Numbered from the stretch's first letter, positions 33,060 to 41,210 are shown. The stretch is DNA of 43,302 nucleotides from an uncultured Duganella sp. (GCA_946482335.1 CAMLRG010000020.1:1-43302), one strand, 5' to 3'. Program-made: numbers and translations. Notes: generated by a model not told the origin, from the letters alone.

Positions 33060-33572
33060 TCAGTGTGCCCAGATCCACACTTGGGTGCCACGCATGTCCA
33101 GCTGGTTCATGGCCATCGAACCGTAGGATGCGTTGCTGCCGCCCATCTTGATCGAGTCGACCGAGATATTCAGCAGTTTGCCTTGCGCCACTTGCACGTC
33201 GGCCGGGATGGCGATCTGCACCACGTCGCCGCCGGTTTGCTGGTTGTAGAAGCTGCCCGGGTTGGTCACGCCAGCGGCGCCGGCAGCGGCCAGGAAGGAG
33301 TTGCGCGACAGGATGTCGATCGAAGCGGCGATCAGGCCATTGACCTTGATGCCGTTGAAGCTCACCGAACCGCCGCCCAGGCCGTTGGCATCCAGCGCGT
33401 CCGTGTCGGTATAGACGAAGGACTCGACTTTGATGTTCAGGTTGGCGCCGATCGACACGCCGTCCTGGCCGGTGACGGCGCTCAATTCTGCGTCTTTGAT
33501 CGGGGTCATGGCGGACGCCTGCAGGGCCAGGGTGGACAGGGCGACGGCTACTGCGGTGGCAATACGTTTCAT
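33060..33572 (-). CDS. Exported ELSxVxGQDG-motif protein A (DUF6160 family)
   Basis: A 170-residue exported protein and first gene of the minus-strand operon. Signal peptide MKRIATAVAVALSTLALQASA, then ELSAVTGQDGVSIG (29-42), the clearest copy of the motif. The rest alternates strand-like text (LNIKVESFVYTDTDALDANG, GGSVSFNGIKVNGLIAAS) and ends TQVWIWAH. I assign it to DUF6160, to which Acinetobacter FilA also belongs as I recall. GGAG lies 9 nt upstream of the ATG. Its role is probably structural at the cell surface, but this is inferred. Confidence 0.75.
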   Translation of the reverse strand: MKRIATAVAVALSTLALQASAMTPIKDAELSAVTGQDGVSIGANLNIKVESFVYTDTDALDANGLGGGSVSFNGIKVNGLIAASIDILSRNSFLAAAGAAGVTNPGSFYNQQTGGDVVQIAIPADVQVAQGKLLNISVDSIKMGGSNASYGSMAMNQLDMRGTQVWIWAH

Positions 33573-33941
33573 ATCGTTGATCTCCGTGGATGGTGTGGTT
33601 GGTCTTGTCGTTGCGCCCCCTTGCCGGCGGCGGGCCTGGTGGGCCGGCAGCGGCGAAGCGCCGTCTTAATATTGTTCGAATATTAATTAAATTCATGATA
33701 GGTTCCGCCGCCGCCCCGGGTCTAGCGTTTCGCGCTGACCGCGCAAGCCAAACACTTGGCCTGGCGAGCCATCCAGAGGAAGAGCGCTGTTGCGCGCATG
33801 TTGCGTGAATTAGCATAAGTTTTCGTGCGCGAAGTAGAGGTGTGCATCTAATTTTTTTACCGTGCGCGCTGCGCGAAACGTGCGTAAATTAAATAACAAA
33901 AGAGCAAGGACGAACGTTCGTCCGCATAATCGGAGACCGCC
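33573..33941. promoter_or_regulatory. Divergent control region with two palindromes
   Basis: This 369-bp gene-free region separates the two halves of the envelope locus. It is more AT-rich than its surroundings. It holds TTAATATT-GTTCG-AATATTAA (33666-33686), near the minus-strand operon, and the perfect 16-bp palindrome GGACGAACGTTCGTCC (33908-33923), 18 bp before the plus-strand start. Two related TGCGTnAATTA boxes lie near 33805 and 33893. The AraC protein encoded in the locus is a possible binder, though AraC sites are usually direct repeats. Confidence 0.55.
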
Positions 33942-34016
33942 ATGGGAGAAGGTTTTTATGCGCGTACCACGCGCAAGGGCAGCGCTTACCCCAACGATCG
34001 GGGGCAGCCATGCTGA
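33942..34016 (+). CDS. 24-aa upstream ORF coupled to C39 gene
   Basis: ATG 33942 has GGAG 6 nt upstream. The frame encodes MGEGFYARTTRKGSAYPNDR and four more residues (GQPC), then TGA. It overlaps the C39 start as ATGCTGA, so ribosomes finishing it would meet the C39 ATG. It may be a leader peptide setting C39 expression or a short gene. No homolog is known to me. Confidence 0.4.
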   Translation: MGEGFYARTTRKGSAYPNDRGQPC

Positions 34017-34777
34017 TGCTGTTGATGGGGGTGCTGGCAGCCCTGATCGGCGGTTCCGCCGCCCTCTCCCGCCACGACGTGCAGGAACGTCCCAAAGGCC
34101 AGTACGAAATGCCGCAAACCATGCTGGGCGGCGGCGCTTACTCGCAAGCGGTCAGCATGGAGCCGTTCTCCGAACTCAAATACCGCCACATCGTGCGCCA
34201 GGCCTACGACTACAGCTGCGGTTCGGCGGCGCTGGTCACCATCCTCAAGTACCACATCGGCATTGACGTCAACGAGCAGCAAGCCATGGAAGGCATGCTG
34301 GAAAAGGGCGAGAAGGAAAAGATCATCGAGCGCCGCGGCTTTTCGCTGCTGGACATGAAGCGCTACGCGGCTTCGCTCAACGTGCCCGCCGCCGGCTACC
34401 GCGCCGACGTCAAGGACCTGCTGACGCTGACCGAGCCGGCCATCGTGCCGATCGACCATGCCGGCGCCAAGCACTTCGTGGTCTTGCGCGGCATCCGCGA
34501 CGGCGTGGTCTTCATCGCCGACCCTTCCGCCGGCAACCTCGCCTTCCCGGTCGAGGAATTCGCCCGCCTGTGGGACAAGAACACCTTATTCATCCTGTCC
34601 GCGCCCGCCGGACAGAAAGCGCCGGCACAACTGGCGCTGAACGACCAGGAACTGGGCGTGGTCGACATGGACCGCGTGACCAACCGTGGCCAGCTGGATC
34701 CCTTCAACAACACCACGCAGCTGCTGGAACGTGCCGTCAATTCCGGCCCGGCCCGCACGTGGATGCATCGACAATAA
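34010..34777 (+). CDS. Free-standing C39-family cysteine peptidase
   Basis: A 255-residue protein with an N-terminal hydrophobic export segment (residues 1-20) followed by a complete C39-type domain: RQAYDYSCGSAALVTILKYH with Gln64 (oxyanion hole) and catalytic Cys70, AKHFVVLRG with His155, and FIADPSAGN with Asp171. C39 peptidases usually cut leader peptides of bacteriocins after a double-Gly motif and are fused to ABC transporters. This one lacks any transporter part and should face the periplasm. The neighbouring exported proteins share an ELSxVxGQDG motif, so they are candidate substrates. GGGGG lies 5 nt upstream of the ATG. Confidence 0.88.
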   Translation: MLMLLMGVLAALIGGSAALSRHDVQERPKGQYEMPQTMLGGGAYSQAVSMEPFSELKYRHIVRQAYDYSCGSAALVTILKYHIGIDVNEQQAMEGMLEKGEKEKIIERRGFSLLDMKRYAASLNVPAAGYRADVKDLLTLTEPAIVPIDHAGAKHFVVLRGIRDGVVFIADPSAGNLAFPVEEFARLWDKNTLFILSAPAGQKAPAQLALNDQELGVVDMDRVTNRGQLDPFNNTTQLLERAVNSGPARTWMHRQ

Positions 34778-34787
34778 GGAAACGCGC

Positions 34788-35795
34788 ATGAAATATCAGT
34801 ACCTGCCATTCTTGCTTGCCACCGCCCTGCTGGTGCACTCCACCGCCGGCGCCCAGGAAAGCACGGCAGCCAACAGTACCGCCGCGGCGCGCGATGCCCT
34901 GGCCAAGAAGGAAGGCGAAGGCGACCAGAGCGCCCTGCTGAAAGAAACCCTGACCGCAGTCGACAAGCAGTATTCCCTGATCCGCAAAGGCAAATCGCAA
35001 TTCACCTATGACCTGAACTACAGCTATATCGGCCAGGAGAAGATCGTCACCGATATCGCCGCCGACGGCCTGACCCTGTTCGAGATCGAGAACGTGTCGG
35101 CCCACATCGTCACCAATACCGTCTCCGCCGACTACGGTGTGTGGGACAACCTGACCGCCAACATGACGGTACCGGTGATCGCCAAATTTGCCGAAGCGCG
35201 CGGCAGCAACCACACTTCCTTCTCGCTGGGCGACATCGCACTTGGCGCGCGCTACCAGCCATGGGAAGCCCGTCGCGACAAGGCCAATTTCACCGCCACC
35301 ACCAACCTGCGCCTGCCCACCGGCCGCAGCCCGTTCAAGATCATCGCCGGCAGCGGCGAGGCCACCGGCAGCGGCGTCGCTTCGCTGTCGGCCGGCATCA
35401 ACGTCAACCGCATCGTCGACCCGGTGGCGCTGTTCGGCTCCATGTCGCTGACCGCCAGCGCGCCGGCGACCGGGCTGCACCAGACCAACGGCACGCGCGT
35501 ACTGACGCGGGTGGCACCGGGCACGCAATTCGGCTTTGGCATGGGTTTCGCATATGCCCTGTCGTATGGCATTTCCACCACCATGTCCTTCCAGGGCGCG
35601 ATCTCGCAAGGTGCCAAATTGCGTTTTGCCGACGGTTTGAACGTGCGCACCAATACCCAGACTTCGGCATTGCTGAACTTCGGCATGGGGTATCGCGTCT
35701 CGCCCAGGAATACCGTCAACCTGTCGGTCGGCATCGGGCTCACCAGCGACTCGCCGAACTTTTCGGTGGGCCTGAACCTGCCGCTGGCGTTCTGA
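34788..35795 (+). CDS. Outer-membrane beta-barrel transporter-like protein
   Basis: A 335-residue protein with a signal peptide (MKYQYLPFLLATALLVHSTAGA), a helical stretch to about residue 60, and then alternating amphipathic strands typical of a barrel (DNLTANMTVPVIAKFAE, GDIALGARYQPWE, ATTNLRLPTGRSPF, GINVNRIVDPVALFGSMSL) ending in a terminal F (LNLPLAF), the outer-membrane assembly signal. The text resembles the MetA-pathway/phenol degradation barrel group (PF13557 type). It is 10 bp after the C39 gene. Confidence 0.78.
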   Translation: MKYQYLPFLLATALLVHSTAGAQESTAANSTAAARDALAKKEGEGDQSALLKETLTAVDKQYSLIRKGKSQFTYDLNYSYIGQEKIVTDIAADGLTLFEIENVSAHIVTNTVSADYGVWDNLTANMTVPVIAKFAEARGSNHTSFSLGDIALGARYQPWEARRDKANFTATTNLRLPTGRSPFKIIAGSGEATGSGVASLSAGINVNRIVDPVALFGSMSLTASAPATGLHQTNGTRVLTRVAPGTQFGFGMGFAYALSYGISTTMSFQGAISQGAKLRFADGLNVRTNTQTSALLNFGMGYRVSPRNTVNLSVGIGLTSDSPNFSVGLNLPLAF

Positions 35796-35806
35796 CGAAG
35801 GCAGCG

Positions 35807-37408
35807 ATGCGAACCCCGCTCCGCAAGGCGGCCTGCGCCGCCGCGCTCGTGCCCATCCTGCCCGCGCATGCCGCGCTGGTGGAGAACCTGACCACCAGCG
35901 TGGTGGCCATGGCGCTCGGCAATGCCGTGACGGCCGACCCGCCCGGCATCGATTCGGTGCACTTCAATCCCGCCGGCCTGGCCCGCCTGCAAGGCGACAG
36001 CACCCAGCATTCTGCGTTCGGCGCATCGATCCGCGCTCGAGCCAGCTTCGTGCGGCCTGCCAACTTCGATATCGGCGGCTGGAAGGACGACCCGATCAGC
36101 GGCACCAGCACCGGCCCGATGCGGCAGACCATGTACGTGCCGACCTATGGCATGCCGGGCTGGCGCTTGCCCGGCGTGATCGTGCCGAGCCTGGGTTTCG
36201 CCTGGAACAATCCCGGCTCGCCCTGGACCTTCGCCACCAATTCCTACATGGCGCAGGCGATCAGCCTTGACCGCACCACCGACCCGAACGATCCGGGCCG
36301 CTTCGACGGGCGCCAGATCCAGCTGCAAAGGCTGGTGTGGGCCTCGCCGGCGGTCGGCTACAAGTACTCCGACACGCTGCGCTTTGGCGCCGCCGTGCCG
36401 ATCGCGCATTCTGCCTTCGTGGTGGACACGCATATGCGCTTCCCCAACGAGCTGCTGGGCATTTTCGGCAAGCTGCAGGAAGGCTGGTGCCCGGAGGAAG
36501 GCGGCAACATCATCGACACCTTCGGCTTTGGCCTGTGCGGCGGCGGCAAGGAAGGCATGGTCAACCCGTTCAAGAAAGCGGCGGCAATGCGGCTGGAAAT
36601 GACGGCGCCGGTCGACCCCACGCTGAACCTGGGCGTGCTGTGGGAACCCAGGCCCTGGTTCGCGCTGGGCGCGGTGTACCAGGGCGGTTCGAAGTCGCGC
36701 TACACCGGGCATTACCAGTTCGGCACCGAGCCGATGCTGCGCAACTTCGTCAAAGGCTTGAATTCCAGCCTGTTCGGCCCCGTGGCCGGTGCGGTGCTGG
36801 GCATGCCGGCCTCGATCCCGGAAACGCAGCACGGCTATATGTCGGCCAGCATCCCCTTCCCTGCCCACCTGCAGGTGGGCGTGAAGCTCAAGCCGCTGCG
36901 CTACGTGCAGTTGAACGTGGATGCCAGCTATGCGCGCTGGAGCGACTGGAACCAGCTGACCTTCGAGTTCGACCAGAGCATCAAGCTGCTGGAGGTGGCG
37001 CGCCTGTACGGCATCGCCGATTCCACCCGGCTGAAGATCCCGCGCGGCTACAAGAGCGTGCTGAACATGGGCTACGGCCTGCAATTGTTCCCCTTCGAAG
37101 GCATGGCGCTGCGCTTTGGCTACGAGCCGCGCAAGACTTCGGTCCCGGCCAACAAGATCGACCTGATCGCGCCGCTGCCCGATACCAAGCTGTATAGCTT
37201 TGGCCTGAACTGGCGCATCAGCAAGCAGTATGAGCTGAACCTGACCGGTTCCTATATGCAGGGCAAGTTCAATGCGCCGGCCGAGTCTTCGGACAATATG
37301 AACAGCAGCAAATTCCTCAACATCATTTACAACCCATATGCCGGCCACGACGTGGCTGGCGACATCAAGGTCCGCTACGTCGGATTCAGTCTTATTGAAC
37401 GTTTCTAG
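35807..37408 (+). CDS. FadL/OmpP1-type outer-membrane protein
   Basis: A 533-residue barrel protein. A signal peptide (to about residue 23) is followed by the FadL-like N-terminal text VVAMALGNAVTADPPGIDSVHFNPAGLARL, and the strand-rich remainder ends SLIERF with a terminal Phe. FadL barrels let hydrophobic molecules cross the outer membrane. The start is ATG 35807 with GAAGG 6 nt upstream; longer starts would overlap the preceding barrel gene. It lies 11 bp after that gene. A role in moving a hydrophobic or surface component of this locus is inferred. Confidence 0.85.
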   Translation: MRTPLRKAACAAALVPILPAHAALVENLTTSVVAMALGNAVTADPPGIDSVHFNPAGLARLQGDSTQHSAFGASIRARASFVRPANFDIGGWKDDPISGTSTGPMRQTMYVPTYGMPGWRLPGVIVPSLGFAWNNPGSPWTFATNSYMAQAISLDRTTDPNDPGRFDGRQIQLQRLVWASPAVGYKYSDTLRFGAAVPIAHSAFVVDTHMRFPNELLGIFGKLQEGWCPEEGGNIIDTFGFGLCGGGKEGMVNPFKKAAAMRLEMTAPVDPTLNLGVLWEPRPWFALGAVYQGGSKSRYTGHYQFGTEPMLRNFVKGLNSSLFGPVAGAVLGMPASIPETQHGYMSASIPFPAHLQVGVKLKPLRYVQLNVDASYARWSDWNQLTFEFDQSIKLLEVARLYGIADSTRLKIPRGYKSVLNMGYGLQLFPFEGMALRFGYEPRKTSVPANKIDLIAPLPDTKLYSFGLNWRISKQYELNLTGSYMQGKFNAPAESSDNMNSSKFLNIIYNPYAGHDVAGDIKVRYVGFSLIERF

Positions 37409-37420
37409 GAGCGCAAAGAG

Positions 37421-37954
37421 ATGAAAAAACTCGCGACAATAATCGCCGCCCTGGCCATCGGGGGCACAGTGCAGGCGGCGCCAATCCCGCCGGCGAAGCA
37501 GGAACTGGTGAACCGCTTGCTGCAGCTGTGGCATCCGGAGACCATTGGGGAATCGATGCTGCAGGCGCCGGTGGGCGATGCGGTGCAGCAGGCGCGCGTG
37601 GTGCTGCAGGGCCGCGTCTCGCCTGAAAAGCGCGACGCGGCGCTCAAGGAGATCGTGGCCGATGCGCGCCAGTTCATGGATGACAACCGGCCAGTCGCGC
37701 GAGCCAGCGCGCAGAAGCTGGTCGGCACCACGGTGGCGCCATTGCTGGCGGAACGCTTCACGGAAGATGAGCTGCGCCAGATCATCGCCATCCTCGAATC
37801 TCCGGTCAAGAAGAAATTCGAAGGCATGGTGCCGGAGCTGCAGAAAAAACTGGGCGAAGGCGTCGCTGCCGACACGCGCGCCGTGATGGACCAGAAGCTG
37901 CAGGAACTGCAGCAGCGCATCGGCGTGCGCCTGCGCAGCGCAGTGACACCCTGA
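37421..37954 (+). CDS. DUF2059 protein, exported
   Basis: A 177-residue protein with a signal peptide (MKKLATIIAALAIGGTVQAA), then a helical DUF2059-type domain: KQELVNRLLQLWHPETIGES near the N-terminus and FTEDELRQIIAILESPVKKKF in the middle, the most conserved part of the family. Homologs are periplasmic and of unknown function. It lies 12 bp after the FadL-type gene and 15 bp before an AraC gene. Confidence 0.85.
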   Translation: MKKLATIIAALAIGGTVQAAPIPPAKQELVNRLLQLWHPETIGESMLQAPVGDAVQQARVVLQGRVSPEKRDAALKEIVADARQFMDDNRPVARASAQKLVGTTVAPLLAERFTEDELRQIIAILESPVKKKFEGMVPELQKKLGEGVAADTRAVMDQKLQELQQRIGVRLRSAVTP

Positions 37955-37969
37955 CCGGGAGCATGGGCC

Positions 37970-38944
37970 ATGAGCTATTCTTCGGCTCTTCATCTGGTGC
38001 GCGGCGTGAAGTCGCGCCTCCTTCATTCCGGCGTCGACGCCGGGCAACTGTTCGCCCAGGCCGGCCTGGATGAAGGCGACGGTCTCGCTTGCGACGCGCT
38101 GACGCTATCGGACAAGCTTAGCCACCTGTGGGAGTTGCTGGTCGAGCATTCGGGCGACCCCTTGATCGGCTTGAAGATCTCGACGCCGCACCGCCTGGGC
38201 TGGCTGGGCGTGATGGGGCACATCATGCTGGTGTCCCCCACCGTGCAAAGCACGATCGAGCGCTGCCATGGCCACACGCGCGTCGGCATCATGCTGCCGG
38301 GACTGCACCGCGCCGTGCCGCAGCAGCGCTACGACTTCGTGTGGTGCGTGCTGCTGCGCACCTTGCGCTGCGCTTCCGGGCGCGACGATGCTGTGCCGGT
38401 GGTGGTGGAATACAGCTTCCCGGCACCGGCCAACGCGGCCTTCTACGAGCAAACCTTCGGCTGCCCGGTGCATTTCGGCCGGGCGCATAATGTGATGGAA
38501 TTTGCCGATTCCGACCTGGTGGCGGCGCTGCCGAATGGCGGCATGCCGCTGCCGGGCGCGGGGGCCGGAACCGGCGCTCCCGTGCTGGCGCAACTGGCCG
38601 AGGCGCATCCACCGGCCTTCACTGCGCGGGTACAGGAAATCCTCGCCGGGCTGCTGCCGAAAGGACCGCCGCACCGCGACATGGTGGCCGGCATGCTGGC
38701 CATGAGCGAACGCACGCTGCAGCGGCGCCTGGCCGAAGAAGGCACCAGTTTTTCCGCGGTGGTGGATGACACGCGGCGCGCACTGGCGCGGCAGTCGCTG
38801 GAAGCTGGCGAGCTGTCGTTGAAGATGCTCAGCTTCCAGTTGGGCTTTTCCGAACCGAGCGCGTTCTACCGCGCCTGCAAGCGCTGGTTCGGCATGACGC
38901 CTTCCGACCTGGCCAACCACGGAGAAAGACATGGCATGGTATAG
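37970..38944 (+). CDS. AraC-family regulator (Arabinose_bd/HTH_18 type)
   Basis: A 324-residue regulator with an N-terminal sensory domain typical of the OruR/ArgR-like AraC group (GDPLIGLKISTPHRLGWLGV, RVGIMLPGLHRAV) and two C-terminal helix-turn-helix motifs: MLAMSERTLQRRLAEEGTSF and MLSFQLGFSEPSAFYRACKR, with FGMTPSDL. GGGAG lies 8 nt before the ATG. It lies inside the envelope operon and probably regulates it through the divergent control region 3.9 kb upstream. The stop overlaps the next gene by 14 bp. Confidence 0.9.
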   Translation: MSYSSALHLVRGVKSRLLHSGVDAGQLFAQAGLDEGDGLACDALTLSDKLSHLWELLVEHSGDPLIGLKISTPHRLGWLGVMGHIMLVSPTVQSTIERCHGHTRVGIMLPGLHRAVPQQRYDFVWCVLLRTLRCASGRDDAVPVVVEYSFPAPANAAFYEQTFGCPVHFGRAHNVMEFADSDLVAALPNGGMPLPGAGAGTGAPVLAQLAEAHPPAFTARVQEILAGLLPKGPPHRDMVAGMLAMSERTLQRRLAEEGTSFSAVVDDTRRALARQSLEAGELSLKMLSFQLGFSEPSAFYRACKRWFGMTPSDLANHGERHGMV

Positions 38945-39635
38945 ACCCGAACATCCCGCGCAACTGTTTGGCCAGCTCCTGGTCAAGCACAAGCTGGTCA
39001 CCGAAGAGCAGCTGCGCAGCGCTATCGAACAGCAACGCCAGACGGGCCAGCGGCTCGGCGAGATTTTCGCCGAGTGGAACCTGGTGACGCAGCAGCACGT
39101 GCAGGATATCCTGCGCAAGCAACGCCGCGTGCGCATGGCGGCGGCGCTGATCGGTGCCATCTTCGCGCCGCTGGAAGCCTACGCCGCCGAAACGCTGGCA
39201 GCCGCGCCAGCGGCCATCGGCGCACCGGCCGCCATCGTGCCGCGCGACGGTTCCTTCACGCCCTTGCCCGAAAGCGAACTCGATGCCGTCTCAGCGCAAG
39301 GGCTGGACGACGACCTGGTGCGCCAGGTACGCGAACAGCTGAAGCACAATAGCGTGGAAGTGATCGGTGACCTGGCCAAGCTGGTCAACCCGGTGCTGGG
39401 GGTGCTCGATTCGGATGCCAGCGTGCACAACGTGGTGTACGCGCCGAACCGCGCGGCCACCACCATCAACCCCGACGGATCGCTGACCCTGAACCTGCCT
39501 ACCACCATCGGGGAGATCAACTTCAACAACATCCGCGTGCGCGGCGCGGCGGCGGATGGGCCGAGCTTCGGCAGTATCTCGATCCGCGGGATCGACCTGA
39601 CCGGTACGGTCATCACGCTGGCGCTCAAACGATGA
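38931..39635 (+). CDS. MshEN-like domain, internal export segment and ELSxV-motif fusion
   Basis: A 234-residue protein with three parts. Residues 12-35 and 41-64 are two 24-residue units with a 5-residue spacer, the layout of the MshEN c-di-GMP-binding domain of T2SS/pilus ATPases; the second is RLGEIFAEWNLVTQQHVQDI then LRKQ. The first starts LFG, so the key Arg is missing there. Residues 62-85 look like an internal signal: RKQRRVR then MAAALIGAIFAPLEAYA. Residue 116 on reads ELDAVSAQGL, the motif of the locus, and a beta-rich end follows (GSISIRGIDLTGTVITLAL). No ATPase part is present. GGAGA supports the start, and the gene overlaps the AraC 3' end. Confidence 0.72.
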   Translation: MAWYRPEHPAQLFGQLLVKHKLVTEEQLRSAIEQQRQTGQRLGEIFAEWNLVTQQHVQDILRKQRRVRMAAALIGAIFAPLEAYAAETLAAAPAAIGAPAAIVPRDGSFTPLPESELDAVSAQGLDDDLVRQVREQLKHNSVEVIGDLAKLVNPVLGVLDSDASVHNVVYAPNRAATTINPDGSLTLNLPTTIGEINFNNIRVRGAAADGPSFGSISIRGIDLTGTVITLALKR

Positions 39636-40330
39636 GGCCCGCAGCCAGCCTGCCGCTCAGCGCGGCGATGCCGCGGCCGGGCGCCTTGGCGCCGCTGTGG
39701 CTGCACGCCTTGGCCGCCGCCGCGTTCAGCGGTGCACTGGCTGCCCCGTGCGCGGCTTTCGGCTGCGCGACGGGCCAGGCGGCGCCGGCGGCGCAAGCGT
39801 CCGACGCCGCCGCGCTGGCCGGCGGCGCAGTGCACGTGGCGGAAGCCCCGCTCGCCAGCGCCGGCATGCCCGGCAAAGCCTTCACCGCCTGGACCCTGGT
39901 CCCCGCCAGCGTGGCAAAGCTATGCGCCATGGTGCAGGACTACCCCTCCTACGCCTCCTACATGCCGAACACAAAAAGCGCGCAGCCTGTTGGCGCCGGA
40001 GATGGCTACGTGCTGGTCGACATGACCCTCGACCTGCCCCTGGGCCAGGAAAAGAAATACCGCCTGCGCCTCGAGCAGCACCTGCCCCATGCGACGCAAT
40101 GCAAGCTCACTTGGCGCCTGGTGCCGGCCGGCCTGGCCGCATCGGATACGATCGCCGACACCAGCGGCTACTGGCTGTTCAAGCCGCAGTCGGACAAGAC
40201 CCTGGTGGAATACCACGTCTACGCCGACCCCGGCCCGGTGCCCTTCGGCTTCGGCTGGATCGTCGACATGATGAGCAAGCGCAGCCTGCCGCGCACGCTG
40301 GAGGCGCTGCGCGCGCAAGCGGCAAGGTAG
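39632..40330 (+). CDS. SRPBCC/START-like exported protein
   Basis: A 232-residue protein coupled to the previous gene by an ATGA overlap. An N-terminal hydrophobic stretch (ALAAAAFSGALAAPCAAFGC) looks like a signal peptide; MPRPGALAPLW at codon 13 is an alternative start. The domain from about residue 70 (KAFTAWTLVPASVAKLCAMV, DYPSYASYMPNTKSAQPV, ADPGPVPFGFGWIVDMMSKR) fits the START/polyketide-cyclase (SRPBCC) fold, which binds hydrophobic ligands. In this locus it could carry a lipid-like component for the FadL-type barrel, but this is inference. It is the last gene of the plus-strand run. Confidence 0.78.
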   Translation: MRPAASLPLSAAMPRPGALAPLWLHALAAAAFSGALAAPCAAFGCATGQAAPAAQASDAAALAGGAVHVAEAPLASAGMPGKAFTAWTLVPASVAKLCAMVQDYPSYASYMPNTKSAQPVGAGDGYVLVDMTLDLPLGQEKKYRLRLEQHLPHATQCKLTWRLVPAGLAASDTIADTSGYWLFKPQSDKTLVEYHVYADPGPVPFGFGWIVDMMSKRSLPRTLEALRAQAAR

Positions 40331-40358
40331 GGTTACCGGCGCGGCGCCGCAAGCACCA

Positions 40359-41174
40359 TCAATCCGCGCAACGGAATACCCCCCTCATCTTGGCCCGCTG
40401 CTCCGGCGTCAGCCGCGCATCGGTCACCTTGTAAATATAGTTCTCTTCTTCGCGCATCAGCGCAAAGCTGCCGTCGGCCTGCTCACTCCAGAGCAGGTAG
40501 CCGCAGTAAGTATCGGCATTGTCGAAACGGCCGATGAAATCCACCGCCGCATACGTGCCAGGGGCGCCGCTTTGCGAGCTGCGGTACACCGTGATCTTCC
40601 TCAGCTCGCGCTGGCGCACCGGCCCCGCGCGCGAAGCGCCCGCGGCCTGCGCATCGCGCCATGCTTCAAAGGTCCACTGCTGCCGCAGCGCCGTGCCCAG
40701 ACGTTCCCAAGCCTGGCTGTAGCGCGCCGCATCGCGGTCGGCAAAATAAGCCTTGCTCAATTGCTCGATGTGGGCCTTTTGCGAGGCGCTTGGCTGCCAC
40801 GGGGCGGCGGCAGGAGCTTGCGCCGGTGCCGCCATGGCCTGCTGCAGCGCCGCGTTCATGCGGCCGAACTCCCCCGCCAGCGCATCGCAGGCGGCCCTGC
40901 CACCCTGGCACAGGATGTTCATCCGGATCGCAGCCTGGCCATTTTCATTGACCACCGCGCGCCGCACGGCGGCCGGATGGGCGGCATGCCCCTCTTGCGT
41001 GAACGACCACAGCGTGTGGTTCGCCTTGTCGTCGGCGATGGTCCAGCCGCCTTGTTCGGAAATCGCGACATCGCCACGGGCCTTGAGCGCTTCCAGCGCC
41101 GCCGCTGCGCTTGGGTAGCCGATGCCGTCCGGCTGGAGGGCGGCGGCAGCGGCGAAAATTAGCAGATTGATCAT
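40359..41174 (-). CDS. DUF4019-like protein, probably exported
   Basis: A 271-residue protein. The N-terminus MINLLIFAAAAALQPDG resembles a short signal peptide. The C-terminal part (about 145-260: KAYFADRDAARYSQAWERLG, RELRKITVYRSSQSGAPGTYAAVDF and NYIYKVTD) looks like DUF4019; the N-terminal half is not recognised but holds a conserved-looking Cys pair (NILCQGGRAACDAL). The start is ATG 41174, because the TTG 9 nt upstream is less likely. No good ribosome-binding site. It diverges from the FadR-type regulator. Confidence 0.7.
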   Translation of the reverse strand: MINLLIFAAAAALQPDGIGYPSAAAALEALKARGDVAISEQGGWTIADDKANHTLWSFTQEGHAAHPAAVRRAVVNENGQAAIRMNILCQGGRAACDALAGEFGRMNAALQQAMAAPAQAPAAAPWQPSASQKAHIEQLSKAYFADRDAARYSQAWERLGTALRQQWTFEAWRDAQAAGASRAGPVRQRELRKITVYRSSQSGAPGTYAAVDFIGRFDNADTYCGYLLWSEQADGSFALMREEENYIYKVTDARLTPEQRAKMRGVFRCAD

Positions 41175-41210
41175 GCGTTGCAATATAGACCAGCAAACAA
41201 TGCCGGGTCA

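Noticed and set aside
34788..37408. Two barrel genes as a Type I secretion or usher system
   Set aside because: No ABC or adaptor genes and no usher or chaperone features; FadL-type and MetA-type barrels fit better.
35252..38047. 931-codon minus-strand open frame
   Set aside because: It lies antisense to the two barrel genes and the DUF2059 gene, has His/Arg/Ala-rich shadow composition and no family features.
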